A stretch of DNA of 64,000 bases from NCBI GenBank assembly GCA_022539475.1, contig VCMS01000016.1, positions 1 to 64,000 of the forward strand, in the 5' to 3' direction. This document shows positions 31,814 through 41,144 of this stretch, one piece after another. The stretch comes from Gracilaria domingensis. Lineage: Eukaryota > Rhodophyta > Florideophyceae > Gracilariales > Gracilariaceae. The notes below the pieces were generated by a model. It was not told where the DNA came from, made no database searches, and saw only the letters and a list, made by a program, of their open reading frames with translations. The position numbers were made by a program, and so were the translations under genes. How positions within the stretch are numbered: the stretch's first letter is position 1; each line of letters starts with the position of its first letter.

Positions 31814-33232
31814 ATGCGGGTTTCGCTGCAGATGGATATTGAGAATGAAGGAAAGGTGATAGTCGGGGAAGCGTTGTTGCATGGAATTGGAAGTGTTCTA
31901 CGCCGCGAGTTGCACGGGAAGCAATTGGACCCAGGTCTTGTGGTGGTTCATAATATTCTCATCAGTCGAAGCAGTCAGACGTTCTACCCTTACCGGGCGG
32001 AGGGCCTGGATCTTCCACAATATATCCAGGATCTCCGGACGGCCGCTCCTTGGGATGAGAAAATGATGGAACCGGTGGCAGCCAGCATTCCGGCCTCCAA
32101 GCGACGAACGGTGAGCGCTATGAGTGAAGCGATGACGCCGACAAGCCGCACGGAGCCAATTCGAAGTTCATCAACACCGAGAGGTAGCGCATCAGTAGCA
32201 CCTCCGCGGGCCGGTCCATCGTCTGTTGCGAAGCGGACTAAGGAGACAATATCATCCCCAGCTACGAAGCGGACAGGTCAAACAAAGTCTATCTCGGCTA
32301 CGGAGCCCACTGCGTCGAAAAGGGCTTCTCCTGCGATGAATCAGACCGTCGACACAAGGGGATCTTCTGCGTCGAAACAGACGGTTCAGCAGGGGACGGC
32401 TGTGCAAGAGGAGGAAGATGAGATCATGAAAGGTCCCCTTCCAGACGCGGATGCGCAATCCGCACAAGGAGCTGGTCCATCTGTACCCCAAACTGCACCA
32501 GAAACTGCGGAGCAGCAGGACGATGACGTTATGTTTCTGTCCGCAAGAATGGCACGTTCAAGTGTTTCTGGCGAGCGGTCTGGAACACAAGGGACACCTA
32601 CTCGGAGCAAGACGTACAGACGAATTCGTCAGAAGGTACCAAAGGTGAACCTCAATCACTACCGGATGGTTGTTGTTACTGTTAACATCACTCTGGTGGA
32701 CACTCCGCCCAATTTACTCCGTGGAGTAAGTAAACGCCACGTTGAAGCCCTTGTGAAGAGTATGGAGGAGCGGGGGATATTGCAGTCGATGGGTTCTCCA
32801 GTGGTGGCCTTACAAGATGCTACTACGGGAGAGAGGGATGCTGACAAGGGACGCCTAAGGAAGAAGTGCTTCATTGTAGATGGTTTGCATCGTCTGAAAG
32901 CTATACAATATTTGGCAGCGACTGGTGCACAGAAGTGGAAGCGATTAGCCAGGTTTTGGCGTTGCAATCTGCTGATACGAAGAGATGGGAGGCCCATTGG
33001 GATGAAAGAATTGTTATGTGTTGCTTCGTACCTCAATGAGTCGACGAGTACCATGCGAAGGATGATGTTTGCAGACAAGATACACTCTATAGTTAGTGTG
33101 GTCGCCATTCTAATTGAAGATGTTGAGGGGGTGACGCCGGCAGACGTGGATCCTGCAGAAGTGACAGAAGTGTTGAAGGAGAGCCAACTGATTGGGACTG
33201 TGCAATTCGCAATTGAACATGTAGCGTCCTAA
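31814..33232 (+). CDS. ParB/Srx-fold protein of unknown role
   Basis: 472 residues from the ATG at 31,814 (the frame opens 12 bases earlier at a TTG). Residues 1-90 look folded; residues 95-275 are a Ser/Thr/Ala-rich disordered linker; the C-terminal 190 residues contain a ParB-like signature: VEALVKSMEERGILQS, then KCFIVDGLHRLKAIQYL, the conserved G-[ED]-HR box. In this superfamily that box binds nucleotide, as in ParB CTPases and sulfiredoxin. Here the usual Glu is Leu (DGLHR). No helix-turn-helix partner domain is clear. It is intact, and sits in the cargo part of X3. Function not known. Confidence 0.55.
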   Translation: MRVSLQMDIENEGKVIVGEALLHGIGSVLRRELHGKQLDPGLVVVHNILISRSSQTFYPYRAEGLDLPQYIQDLRTAAPWDEKMMEPVAASIPASKRRTVSAMSEAMTPTSRTEPIRSSSTPRGSASVAPPRAGPSSVAKRTKETISSPATKRTGQTKSISATEPTASKRASPAMNQTVDTRGSSASKQTVQQGTAVQEEEDEIMKGPLPDADAQSAQGAGPSVPQTAPETAEQQDDDVMFLSARMARSSVSGERSGTQGTPTRSKTYRRIRQKVPKVNLNHYRMVVVTVNITLVDTPPNLLRGVSKRHVEALVKSMEERGILQSMGSPVVALQDATTGERDADKGRLRKKCFIVDGLHRLKAIQYLAATGAQKWKRLARFWRCNLLIRRDGRPIGMKELLCVASYLNESTSTMRRMMFADKIHSIVSVVAILIEDVEGVTPADVDPAEVTEVLKESQLIGTVQFAIEHVAS

Positions 33233-33272
33233 CATTTCTGAAACTGCACTTAAGGTTGCTTTTAAGAGAAGT

Positions 33273-34182
33273 ATGAAACTGAGAAGTCTATGCAGTTCCT
33301 GTCTATGCTGTACTTGTGGCAGTATGGTGACTGTATCAGGAAAAATGGCAGAGGAACAGAGAGACTTGGCGGAAATTTCACCAAATACCTTGTCTAAGTT
33401 CATATATGCCAATGGTTACGGTATATTAAGTTCCGTTGATGGAACGTTGAGAAGAGAAGGAGAGTCAATTCCAGAAGAAGTTGTGAAGTGTATGAAGTTC
33501 ATTGACGAACGTGTTGGTTTCGGATTGTCACAGGGGGTGATGTGGGCGACGTGGAGGGGAAAATGGAAGGACTCGGAGACTATAAGTTTGGTGTCTCGGC
33601 GAATCATGGAGCTTTCATGCGTTTCTCTGACGAGAGGGAAATTAAGGGTGCATTCAATGATCACACCCTTGACCACACTGTTGACGGACTACTGTTCCTG
33701 GCAAGGGATTTGAATAGGAGGCATGGTATTGTGAATGATGATGAAAGGGGTTCGTGGAGACCAGAAGTGATAGTGGCCTTCCCAATTTCGTGTACAACAA
33801 ACTGTGGCAGTGGAAAGAAGAAGTGGATTCTGCTATTGGGGACCTGACGCAGAAGATGGATGCGTTTGTTATCTATCCCGGCGATAAAAGTTGCGAAATT
33901 GTGGACAAGCGATACACAAAAGGAAGCGGAGGAGAAAATCTTGTGGATAATGAACCGAGATTTATTGATACGGATGACGTCGTGACGTTCGCAAGTGCTT
34001 TGAGCGACGGGCCTTTGCATGAGGTAGGCGTGTACGGCGTTCGCGTCAAAGAAGATTGTATCCCGGGTGGAGTACACAACCTGTTCGAAAGAGTGGAGGA
34101 TGTGCATTCGACAATTATGCTGGTGGCTCTGTTGTACGGCTACGAGGAAAAGCAGCACGATAAAAACCACCATGAATCATAA
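33273..34182 (+). pseudogene. HAD-superfamily phosphatase paralogue, broken
   Basis: Clearly related to the intact gene at 34,235-35,107 on the other strand (YANGYGILSSVDGTL against ENGYAVISDVDGTL; DSGLPNFVYNKL against DSGLPNFTYNGL). Three frames are needed to follow the homology, with shifts near 33,540 and 33,750. The nucleophile position of motif I (DVDGT in the paralogue) reads SVDGT, so the catalytic Asp is gone too. Start is ATG 33,273 or 33,345. It is best read as a dead copy of its neighbour, arranged tail to tail with it. Confidence 0.7.
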
Positions 34183-34234
34183 AAGGGTATTGAGATATAT
34201 ACGACACTTTTATTACTGAGATCTCATATCATAG

Positions 34235-35107
34235 CTAAGTATTAAAGGCATCGTAGCACTTGAAACAAATTCCAAGAGCATTTCTAAACCATTGACATTT
34301 GCATTTTCTGTACCCGTACAGTTCTGCCACCCTTCTGATGGTCTCATGCACGTCCTCCACCCCATCAACAAGATATGTTACCGCTGCTGGATGGTCTTCT
34401 CCCTTCACATGAACTGCCAGGGTTGCCATTTCATATAGAGGGCCATCATTGGAAGCATTCCCGAAAGCAACGATTAAATGTGTGTCGAACTGGGGGTCGT
34501 TTTCAACCAAGGCTAACGCCCCACTATTTTTCGTGAAACGAATGTCCCCTATGTCACAGTTTTCATCTTGAGGGTACGCAACCAGGTTCGGAAAGGATGT
34601 CAACACTTTTGAAATACCGGAGTTAACTTCTGTTTTCCACTTCGAGAGTCCATTGTACGTGAAGTTAGGGAGTCCACTGTCTTTTCTAGTGCTCACCACT
34701 GCTTGTTGACGCTCTTCGTGAAGTCCGTGCGATTCATTTAAGGAGAGTGCAAGTCTCTCAAGTTCGGCTGCACATCTTTCGTAACCTTCCCTGTCAAGGT
34801 CCTGATCAATTTCGGTACCATTGGATAATCTCACCCGTGCGCCTTGGTTTCCAGAGATGCCAAAAGTGTAGCCACCCAGGTGCTCCATGAAACTCTCGGC
34901 ATCCTCTATATCTCGCCCAGTAGCAATTCCGAAACCAACGCGTGCGTTGATGTACTTCATGCATTTGACTGTTTCGGCAGGAATGTTGTCCCCAGCTCTT
35001 TTCAGAGTACCGTCAACATCACTAATCACGGCGTAGCCATTTTCGAATATTTCGTTAGCCAGCTGCTGAGGAGTTACTTCTTGGGCTCTAACTTCCGAGT
35101 TATACAT
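34235..35107 (-). CDS. HAD-superfamily (Cof/IIB-like) phosphatase
   Basis: 290 residues from the ATG at 35,107. Motif I is ISDVDGTLKR near residue 35 (Asp nucleophile and Asp acid), motif II is IATGRD, and motif IV is FGNASNDGPLYEM, a variant of GDxxND. The cap insertion after motif II with GGYTFGISGNQGARV is like Cof-type IIB enzymes, which hydrolyse sugar or cofactor phosphates. Substrate is not predictable. All key residues are present, unlike the plus-strand paralogue. The frame extends upstream to 35,206 from a TTG, but that part looks like leader. It lies in the cargo of X3. Confidence 0.7.
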   Translation of the reverse strand: MYNSEVRAQEVTPQQLANEIFENGYAVISDVDGTLKRAGDNIPAETVKCMKYINARVGFGIATGRDIEDAESFMEHLGGYTFGISGNQGARVRLSNGTEIDQDLDREGYERCAAELERLALSLNESHGLHEERQQAVVSTRKDSGLPNFTYNGLSKWKTEVNSGISKVLTSFPNLVAYPQDENCDIGDIRFTKNSGALALVENDPQFDTHLIVAFGNASNDGPLYEMATLAVHVKGEDHPAAVTYLVDGVEDVHETIRRVAELYGYRKCKCQWFRNALGICFKCYDAFNT

Positions 35108-35734
35108 GTTTTGAAAGCTTTCGAAAGGGTTCGTTTTGCAAGTGGGTGTGGGTATAGGAATGAGAAGGATGTGATTGATGTTCACAAGGTGTTTCGTAGT
35201 ATACAAAGAGTCTAAGAACGACCATATACGGGTATTGTAGTACTGTTTTAAATCGTTACTAGGAGGAGAAGTTTTTGCATCGATTTGAAGTAAAGAAAGG
35301 ATGATTTACTCATAAATTATATGTACGGGTTCAAGTGGGTAAAGAAAACTGTAAATATCTTTAACATGAGCTTAGAAATCAAGAAGAGTAAAACAACCTC
35401 CATTATGGGTTGAAACCCATAAAAGGTTTACCTTACTTTATACGGGTGCCCCAAGTAATGCAAACGCTTAGTTCTTCAGAAATATCACAATTTTTGTACT
35501 TGTTTCGTTACTAGTATCGTGCACTTTAATGATATGGAATGACCATTTTCTATCTAGCAAAATCTTAGCGAAATATTAGTGATAAGGGATGTAGGATTTA
35601 AAGGGGCATATTTGAACCACAGAAGGACGAACAATATAAGTAATGTAATAGGAACAGGTCATTTCGATAAAGTAACTTTTATGTTTAACTATCTCTAAAA
35701 GGTTTACAACACCGAAAAGTCATGTGTTCTAACC
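35108..35734. other. Non-coding AT-rich spacer
   Basis: About 600 bp between two minus-strand genes. It probably holds the promoter of the HAD gene and the 3' end of the downstream gene. I see no gene or repeat in it. Confidence 0.4.
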
Positions 35735-36637
35735 TCAAAGCTGGGGGAATGGGGAGGGGGATAACTTTTCCTTAACAACGTTGACGTAGTTTGTATGAAA
35801 AGGAGCGGGGTCACCGCCTACAATGTTTCTTTCTTGGCGGGAAAAGTCGTAGAAGTACGCGTTCCTAAACTGAAAGTCGGAGAAAGAAGTAGGGAAGCCA
35901 ACGAGAGTTTTCCCATATGCAAGAAGTCGCCCAACGGTCTCTTCCAGGTGGAAAGTAGTACCTGTCTTAAGCGAAACTATCTTCAACAGCTCTTTCATTA
36001 TTGTGAGCACAACCGTACTGCACTCCGTAGCGACTACGTCCATAGGAATGAAACCTCTTGAGGCCCCGACGATGTTGAACGCTGATAGCCACACGAGCTT
36101 CTCATAATAGCTTACGAGAAATGTGTCTTCGTCGACAACCCCGCAAGTGAGACCCATAGACCTAAACCTGTCTGCAACGTTGGAGGCCCACTTTCCTGTT
36201 GCGACAGTGAGACCATCCGGACTTTGAGGAGTGACACCATCCTGCGGAGCTGCGTTTCTTGAGAGGACACCAACGTATAGGACAACTTTTGAACATTTGT
36301 CCACACCGAGCTTCGAAAGCAATGGTATGATGTCTCCATTCTGGAAGAAAACGAGATTCTCTCTGAGCGAATAAGGGCAAGCCTGAATTACGGTCTCCAG
36401 GGTGTTCGTTCTTCCACAAACTAGTATCGGTACATCAGAAAGATGAGAGGTAGCAGCCATGCTGCAGAATTCGTGTGCGGAAATGACCGTATCTTCTTCG
36501 TTCGCCAGCATGGTACCTATACGCCCCCTTCCAACAATAACGGCCCGAGTCCTTCGGGCGGGAGATGAGGCCTGAGGGACGTCAGAGTATCTGGGACTCG
36601 GAGGCGGAGTCGGAGGCATGTCGCACTGGGAGTTCAT
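35735..36637 (-). CDS. Ketopantoate reductase (ApbA/PanE)-like protein
   Basis: 300 residues from the ATG at 36,637, chosen because the residues before it in the longer frame look like translated leader. After a short Pro-rich head, a Rossmann-type nucleotide site is seen, RAVIVGRGRIGTMLA (near residue 30), followed by DVPILVCGRTNTLE and LVFFQNGDIIPLL, matching the order in PanE-family proteins. A C-terminal helical region has YYEKLVWLSAFNIVGASRG, the equivalent of the conserved Lys-containing helix of ApbA_C. PanE reduces 2-dehydropantoate with NADPH; many eukaryotic relatives have other, unknown substrates. It is intact and lies in the cargo of X3. Confidence 0.6.
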   Translation of the reverse strand: MNSQCDMPPTPPPSPRYSDVPQASSPARRTRAVIVGRGRIGTMLANEEDTVISAHEFCSMAATSHLSDVPILVCGRTNTLETVIQACPYSLRENLVFFQNGDIIPLLSKLGVDKCSKVVLYVGVLSRNAAPQDGVTPQSPDGLTVATGKWASNVADRFRSMGLTCGVVDEDTFLVSYYEKLVWLSAFNIVGASRGFIPMDVVATECSTVVLTIMKELLKIVSLKTGTTFHLEETVGRLLAYGKTLVGFPTSFSDFQFRNAYFYDFSRQERNIVGGDPAPFHTNYVNVVKEKLSPSPFPQL

Positions 36638-37037
36638 TGCAAGTGTTCGAATGTTTTTGTGTGACGATAGAAATGGAAGATGGGGCGGAGAACTGCTGGG
36701 GTAAAGAGTGATACGTAAGTACAAACGGTTGGGAAGCGCAGAACGGGAACATGGTTCACTTTGTGAAAGTGAGCGAAATGTATGATATGTGATTGTACTG
36801 AATGAATGATAGGCCTTGTATGAGACGACAAGCCACAAAGTGTGATGATGTTTTATGAAAGGTAGGTGGAAGAGTAGAAAGTGTGCAATGAATGAAACTG
36901 ATTTCGAACCTGAGTTGTAAAGTAGTTGTAAAGTACGAGTTACGGGGAGCTTGAATACAGGATGAAAGGAGCCATTTTGGCTTCATAAATGAGGTGAACG
37001 GGTTTTATAGCTTCAATCGGATTGCCATAATTAAAAG

Positions 37038-37355
37038 GATGGAGTTGGATTGCGCCCGAATATGTCTATAAAGGTCGTAGAAGCACTTATGAAGGAAGGA
37101 GTTGTACACATGTTATTGTTGATGACGGTGGAGCCAGGGTTTGGAGGACAGGCGTTTATGGAGGGTGTTCTGGATAAGGTGCGACATGCAAGGGAGTTGT
37201 ACCCAAGAATAGGGATACAGGTGGATGGAGGTATTGGACTGAGTACTGTGAAAGCAGTAGTGAAGGCCGGTGCAAACATTTCAGTTGCAGGATCTGCCAT
37301 CTTTGGCTCGAGTAACCCAGCTCATGTCATAGCTGGTTTTCGAAAGGTTGGTTAG
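37038..37355 (+). pseudogene. Ribulose-phosphate 3-epimerase C-terminal fragment
   Basis: About 105 residues of an RPE TIM barrel: GVGLRPNMS, LMTVEPGFGGQAFM, IQVDGGIGLSTV and SVAGSAIFG, which hold the family's phosphate-binding and catalytic Asp (VDGGI). The N-terminal half of the barrel is absent, and upstream is a stop and the promoter side of the minus-strand gene. It may be a captured 3' exon (an AAAAG acceptor-like site precedes it). On its own it cannot be an active epimerase. Confidence 0.75.
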
Positions 37356-37425
37356 AGATAGTAGCATAAATTTATTGTTTATTACATTGTTACCTTTACG
37401 TGTTATCACAACTAAATTCTCCGTC

Positions 37426-37758
37426 TCCATTGGAGATGTATTTCTCTTGTATGACAACCGGGAAAGGATGTGAGAGAACATAAATATATCCCCAGTGGAC
37501 GCTGAGAGGGAGGATGAACTACTCTACGTGCTATCATTGTTACCCATCCGGTGTCGAGTGGTGACATATTCTTTTTTTGTCACAACCCACAAAGGATGTG
37601 ACGGAAGAAGAACATGCCCCCAGTCGAGACAGAGGGTGAGCAACTCTAAGTACAATCCCTAGTCCCTAGCTTGCCTCCACTGGCAATATCTTCCTGTTTT
37701 GCTATAACCGTCGAGTGGGGTTATGGTGGAAGAGAAAAATATCGCCGGTCGAGGCGAG
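37426..37758. repeat. Three related imperfect hairpins
   Basis: Stem-loops at 37,426-37,499, 37,552-37,631 and 37,673-37,758, each about 75-86 bases with 30-base bulged arms. They share a common plan: a TGG-containing base, an ATAT/CTTCTTTT arm, an ACAACC or ATAACC tip and a return arm ending near CCAGTCGAG. Sequence differs between units while pairing is kept. No protein frame runs through them. Confidence 0.6.
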
Positions 37759-37988
37759 GTGGGTGGGGACTATGTGAAGAGGGGACAGAGAGATAGCGCT
37801 TAAATAGTGGAAGGTGCGGAGGTGTACAGTGAATGTTTTGGCGGGAAATGGGATGAGGGAAACAGGGACAATCATGGTGCTGGATATAGCCCGTGTGGTT
37901 GGACAGTGGGGGTGGACAGCACAGTTTAGCTCGATTGCACTGTATCGCAGCGGAAACTTCGATCCAACTACTACTTCTTTTTCTGAAG

Positions 37989-38918
37989 ATGTCGAACGGA
38001 TACGTGAAGGATGAGGAGCTGTGGGTGCTGTTGGAGGGGAAGGAGGTACCGCAGACGCCGTCACCAAAGCGGGAAGAGGACGTGATTACGGCGGCTGGTC
38101 GGATGTCGCAGAAGAAGGAAGTGGCTGAGGAAGGAAAGAAGTGTGAGGCGAGGAGAGGGGATGGTGATGAGGTGGAGAAGGGGGTAGAATTGGAGGTGGA
38201 GGGGGTCGCAATGGAGAGAAGGGGTGCGGTGCATCTGAGTCAGTTAGAGGTTGGAGACCAGATAGAGAGTGGGGGCGGAGAGGGTGACAGGGAGATGCGG
38301 TTTGTGGGGGAGATGAAGGCGAGGGTGGGGATGTTGGGGTTGGTGATGAAGGAGCAACTGGACGATGGAATTGTGGAGATTGTAACGGAAATGGGCGGTG
38401 TGGTGCTGAGTGGGGGTGGTAGTGGTGTTTCGGTTGAGGCGATTTCGAGCCTGCGGAATTCGTTGTCGGTATTGGGAGTGGAGATGAGAAATCATGTGTA
38501 TGGGATAGTGGAGTGTGCGGGAAGGGAGGTTGGAGAGTTGCGGGAGGAGAATAGGGTTCTGAACGAGAGGTTGGACGTGCTGGAGAAGGAGGTGAAGGAG
38601 CTGTGCAAGAGGCAAAGATTGGTGGAAGAGGAGACGGTGAAAGGAGGTGTGGAGGGAAAGACGGAGAAGGGAAGTGTGGGAAGGGTGGCGGTGCAGAAGT
38701 GGTCTCCTGTGACACCGAAGACAAAGGGTGGTGGGGTTGGGGATGGGAAGAGCCGTCTGAAGAAGAGGCGTAAGGAGATGAAGAAGGTGGTGGAGGAGGT
38801 GCCGCGGGAGGGAGTGGGAGCTCCGGTGGTGACTGGGTTTAGGAGTGCGGCGGACGTAGCGCGGACTGCGAAGGGGATTCTGAGGGGACAGGAGGAGAGA
38901 AGGATGGGAGGGATTTGA
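37989..38918 (+). CDS. P-family accessory coiled-coil protein
   Basis: 309 residues from the ATG at 37,989. The first 110 residues are acidic and low-complexity. A predicted coiled coil lies at roughly residues 165-215 (GELREENRVLNERLDVLEKE). The C-terminus is basic (KSRLKKRRKEMKK) and ends GQEERRMGGI. Two more copies of its 3' half are in the window (2-316 and 10,640-10,966), each next to the same element end. It is therefore probably encoded by the transposon family as a DNA-binding or oligomerising helper; no known family is recognised. Guanine-rich coding bias creates long proline-rich frames on the other strand, which I do not accept. Confidence 0.65.
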   Translation: MSNGYVKDEELWVLLEGKEVPQTPSPKREEDVITAAGRMSQKKEVAEEGKKCEARRGDGDEVEKGVELEVEGVAMERRGAVHLSQLEVGDQIESGGGEGDREMRFVGEMKARVGMLGLVMKEQLDDGIVEIVTEMGGVVLSGGGSGVSVEAISSLRNSLSVLGVEMRNHVYGIVECAGREVGELREENRVLNERLDVLEKEVKELCKRQRLVEEETVKGGVEGKTEKGSVGRVAVQKWSPVTPKTKGGGVGDGKSRLKKRRKEMKKVVEEVPREGVGAPVVTGFRSAADVARTAKGILRGQEERRMGGI

Positions 38919-39356
38919 AGCCGTTTTGGGGCGAGGCGGGTATACGAGAAGGGGGAGAGTTGTGCACCTGACTTCTACAAAATGAACGCGTGATGGGCGA
39001 GAAATGGGTAAATAGCGGGGGTGGTGTGGACTGGGAAGAAGTGATGGGATGATTGAGGTGGGATGAGTTGCGATTGGCATTGCAACATGGGAGAAAATGG
39101 AAACGCAAACTAGCACGAGTGCAGTTTTGAGAGAGGGTCGCGGAAAAGAGTGAATGGGGTGGTGCGGCGAAGTAGAACCTCTACAAAAACTAGGGGACCC
39201 AAGCACTAAACTGCGCGAAATGGAATTTAATATTCCAAAATTTCTTAATTTTTTGAGTGCCAGCCTCTGCTACCCCCTCGCGCGCCCCAAATAGCCCCAA
39301 AACTAGCTTAGTTTCCAAAGCGAACAGACTATATTCCACTTTGCAGAACACAGACG
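38919..39356. repeat. Right terminal region of X3
   Basis: The 438-bp non-coding tail between the accessory gene stop and the terminal ACAGACG. It carries the inverted counterparts of left-end motifs (39,108-39,121 and 39,184-39,193). It is nearly identical to 317-754. Confidence 0.8.
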
Positions 39357-41034
39357 TTTGTCGCAAAACATGTTGACGGGGATAACTGGATACTGTACTG
39401 GGGAGACAGTTTAAGGGAGAAAGCGTCGCATGCAAGGATGAGGTTCGTGGTTGCAGTAATCGAGTATGCCCTGGAGAAACAATTGGAATGAGAGATATCC
39501 TCACGGAACTACATGCTAGATATTCTAGGATATGAGCGACAGCGGGATTCGCACAGCTGTGGTGCCTATGTTGTGTCTGCGATGTCTCATTTAAGTCGGA
39601 CGCGTGGTGGGCTCCCTGTGGACACCTTTGTGAGATACTCCCGTAATCTTACGGAACGATAACGATGGCCAGCAGCAGAGTGTCGACTGCGAGTAATACT
39701 AGGAGCTCGGTCAATGGGCTGGACAATAACTGATGAGTTCGTGGTTAATGGAATGCATCAGGACGCAGGAGGGGAGAGGTACGCCAAACGTCACCAGCGT
39801 GTTGTTCATGAGACTATGAGGTACTCGGAGAACAAAGTAGCTCACACTAAGTTCTTGGAAGGTGGAGCTGTGATATCGAACACAGAGAACTACTTCGAAG
39901 TGCTTGTCGATCATCGTGAGGATCCTAGTTTAAAGATTACACGAACAGTAGGCTCCATTCGAGGTACAGGTGGAACTGGATCCTCAAAGGAACGAGGTAG
40001 GAATAGGGCGCGGAGTGATGAGGAGCAGGAACGAGGTAGGAGTAGGGCGCGGAGTGCTGAGAAGCGGGAACGAGATAAGAGTAGGGAGCGAAGTGATGAG
40101 GATCTTGGCCCGTCCACAGGTGAACAGCGTGAGGAATGTGAGAAGGGGTCCAAGAAGGAGATCACGAAGGACTTCAATGACGATATCGAGCAACGTGGGA
40201 AGGGTGTAGGAGAGAGGAGAAGAAGGACCTAACGGCCGCTGGAGAGGAGCGCGCGAAGGACTCAAGGAGGGAGGTCAGGAAGGACCTCGGGGTGGACATG
40301 GTTGCGGATGAAACAGAAGAGAAAGTAGTGGGAGAAGGGACAACAACCGACCCATTTGTGAGTTCTCAGACGATTGTTCAGGATCTTCCAGGATACCTTT
40401 ACGAGCTCATGAAGGAGGGCTATAGCTATGGAGTGCATTTGCGAAGGCATATCGCACGTGTGCGGAAGTACAGATTTACTACAAGGGTAAGGTGTATGAG
40501 ACACAAACAATATCCGAAGGGTACTGGATGCAAAGCTGGTATTGTTGCCAAACTCTGTACTGACATGCGAGGTTGGGTAGTGACGGGAGAGAATTCTCAC
40601 AATCACAAAAGAGATTCTATGTCGAAGAAATCTATTGATATGCGAGTATCGGCAATTCGCAATTCAATTAAGAAATGTTGTCCGAAGATTCTCCAGATCC
40701 CTTACTTCCACTACACACCGAAGAACGCCCAAGGAGCGAAGCAGCTAGAAGGACAGAAGAGTGGTCTGCAGGAATTACCTCAATCGCAAACTGCGAAGAG
40801 GAGGGAAGTCACGATTATCAGTGACAGTGATGAGGACTTTATGAGGGTTACTCCTCGTCCCCCTGATATTCTTCTCACTCCCCATCGGACGGCTCCTCGT
40901 ATCATAGACCTGGATAGTTCAGGGAAGACGGACGAGAGGAAGGATGTACAGGATGCAATGGAGGTGGATGAGGAGATCCTCGATGAAGGAAGGGCAAGTG
41001 AGGATACCGGTGATTGCTTTCTAGGAGATGTATT
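39357..41034 (+). pseudogene. MULE B gene, part 2: rest of Ulp1 protease and FAR1-like finger
   Basis: Continues the protease directly after the X3 insertion: DNWILYWGDSL (catalytic Asp) and DSHSCGAYVVSAM (catalytic Cys, canonical SCG here). Two stop codons interrupt it where MULE A has Trp and Tyr (near 39,491 and 39,659). A linker with repeated RGRSRARS-type units follows at 39,960-40,090, a frame shift near 40,230, then a FAR1-like finger (RVRCMRHKQYPKGTGCKAG ... NSHNHK). A GTATTT donor near 41,032 would keep phase into the transposase exon. Confidence 0.7.
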
Positions 41035-41144
41035 TCAGATCATAAGTTAACTTCGTTTACTGTTCACTACACTAATGGAATATAACTAGATTCTGACAAC
41101 TGTGGCTCTTCGCTATGTCTATGTTTGAACAGGGGAATTGTGCG

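Larger units (their letters stand above)
25451..39356 (+). mobile_element. P-family transposon X3, 13.9 kb with cargo genes
   Basis: Left end CGTCTGTCTCTTGCAG, right end TGCAGAACACAGACG. The split MULE B codons show the empty site was ATG TTT GTC: left flank ATGTT, right flank TTTGTC, hence a 2-bp TT duplication. Subterminal motifs are inverted between ends: CTAGTTTTTG at 25,470 and its complement at 39,184; CACTCGTGCTAGTT at 25,616 and its complement at 39,108. This makes the transposase side and the coiled-coil-gene side two ends of one element. The interior after 30,445 differs from X2 and carries host-like genes. Confidence 0.8.

Noticed and set aside
38086-39206. Proline- and serine-rich frames of 212 and 320 codons opposite the accessory gene
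   Set aside because: They are shadows of the G-rich coding strand; the plus frame has a clear start, coiled coil and recurrent copies.
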